This document shows, in pieces, positions 5,844-5,879 of a DNA stretch of 5,879 bases. Positions within the stretch are counted from its first letter, which is position 1. The number at the start of each line of letters is the position of its first letter. The notes below the pieces were generated by a model that was given only the letters and a program-made list of their open reading frames with translations, was not told the DNA's origin and searched no databases. Position numbers and translations under genes: made by a program. Source of the DNA: Clostridia bacterium (GTDB lineage Bacteria > Bacillota > Clostridia > UMGS1810); contig JAFVSB010000096.1 in NCBI GenBank assembly GCA_017503945.1, positions 1 through 5,879 on the forward strand, in the 5' to 3' direction.

Positions 5844-5879
5844 GTGCTTTTGCAGCGGCTCTGCAGAAACGGCAAGCAC
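5844..5879. repeat. Second, smaller inverted repeat at the window edge
   Basis: GTGCTT (5844-5849) pairs with AAGCAC (5874-5879), and inside it TGCAG (5851-5855) pairs with CTGCA (5861-5865) around CGGCT, with an asymmetric internal loop. It ends exactly at the window edge and may continue. It sits only 14 bases beyond the long inverted repeat and may belong to the same element. Confidence 0.35.

Noticed and set aside
1..5879. CRISPR array, tRNA, rRNA, transposase or toxin-antitoxin genes
   Set aside because: None was seen on either strand: no regularly spaced repeats, no recognisable tRNA or rRNA sequence, and every long coding frame is accounted for by a housekeeping family.

Overview
The window looks like a piece of chromosome from an anaerobic, low-to-moderate G+C Bacillota, most likely a member of the class Clostridia. 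Three things point there. The nadK-argR-recN gene order is typical of Clostridia. The gene starts carry strong AGGAGG-type ribosome binding sites with a near-consensus sigma-A promoter. The minus-strand gene encodes HydF, a maturase of [FeFe]-hydrogenase, which implies fermentative hydrogen metabolism. No species can be named from the sequence alone.

Layout, left to right. Bases 1-864 are the 3' part of an EF-G-type translation factor, closest in its motifs to the EF-G-like paralogue group (EF-G2). A strong intrinsic terminator (875-910) ends it. A promoter with perfect TTGACA and TATAAT hexamers (929-958), overlapped by a dyad that could be an operator (950-974), then starts a tight four-gene plus-strand operon: NAD kinase (nadK, 988-1803), arginine repressor (argR, 1816-2268), DNA-repair ATPase RecN (recN, 2281-3984) and a dCMP-deaminase-family protein (3985-4476). 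Gaps inside the operon are 12, 12 and 0 bases. A hairpin at 4483-4510 sits between convergent genes and can terminate both. On the minus strand hydF occupies 4516-5688. The last ~190 bases, upstream of hydF, have no convincing gene but hold a long imperfect inverted repeat, a second smaller one, and a weak candidate hydF promoter.

How the genes fit together. The operon mixes cofactor supply (NADP from NAD), arginine control, double-strand-break repair and pyrimidine nucleotide supply (dUMP for thymidylate). NADPH, dTMP supply and RecN share a loose link to DNA synthesis and repair, but the co-occurrence of nadK, argR and recN is mainly an inherited clostridial gene order. The genes that often flank this core in spore-formers (xseA/xseB/ispA/dxs/tlyA upstream, spoIVB/spo0A downstream) are absent here.

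I see no clearly new multi-gene system. The points most worth following are the dyad on the nadK promoter, the long hairpin-forming element upstream of hydF, and the changed residues near the active site of the dCMP-deaminase-like protein.
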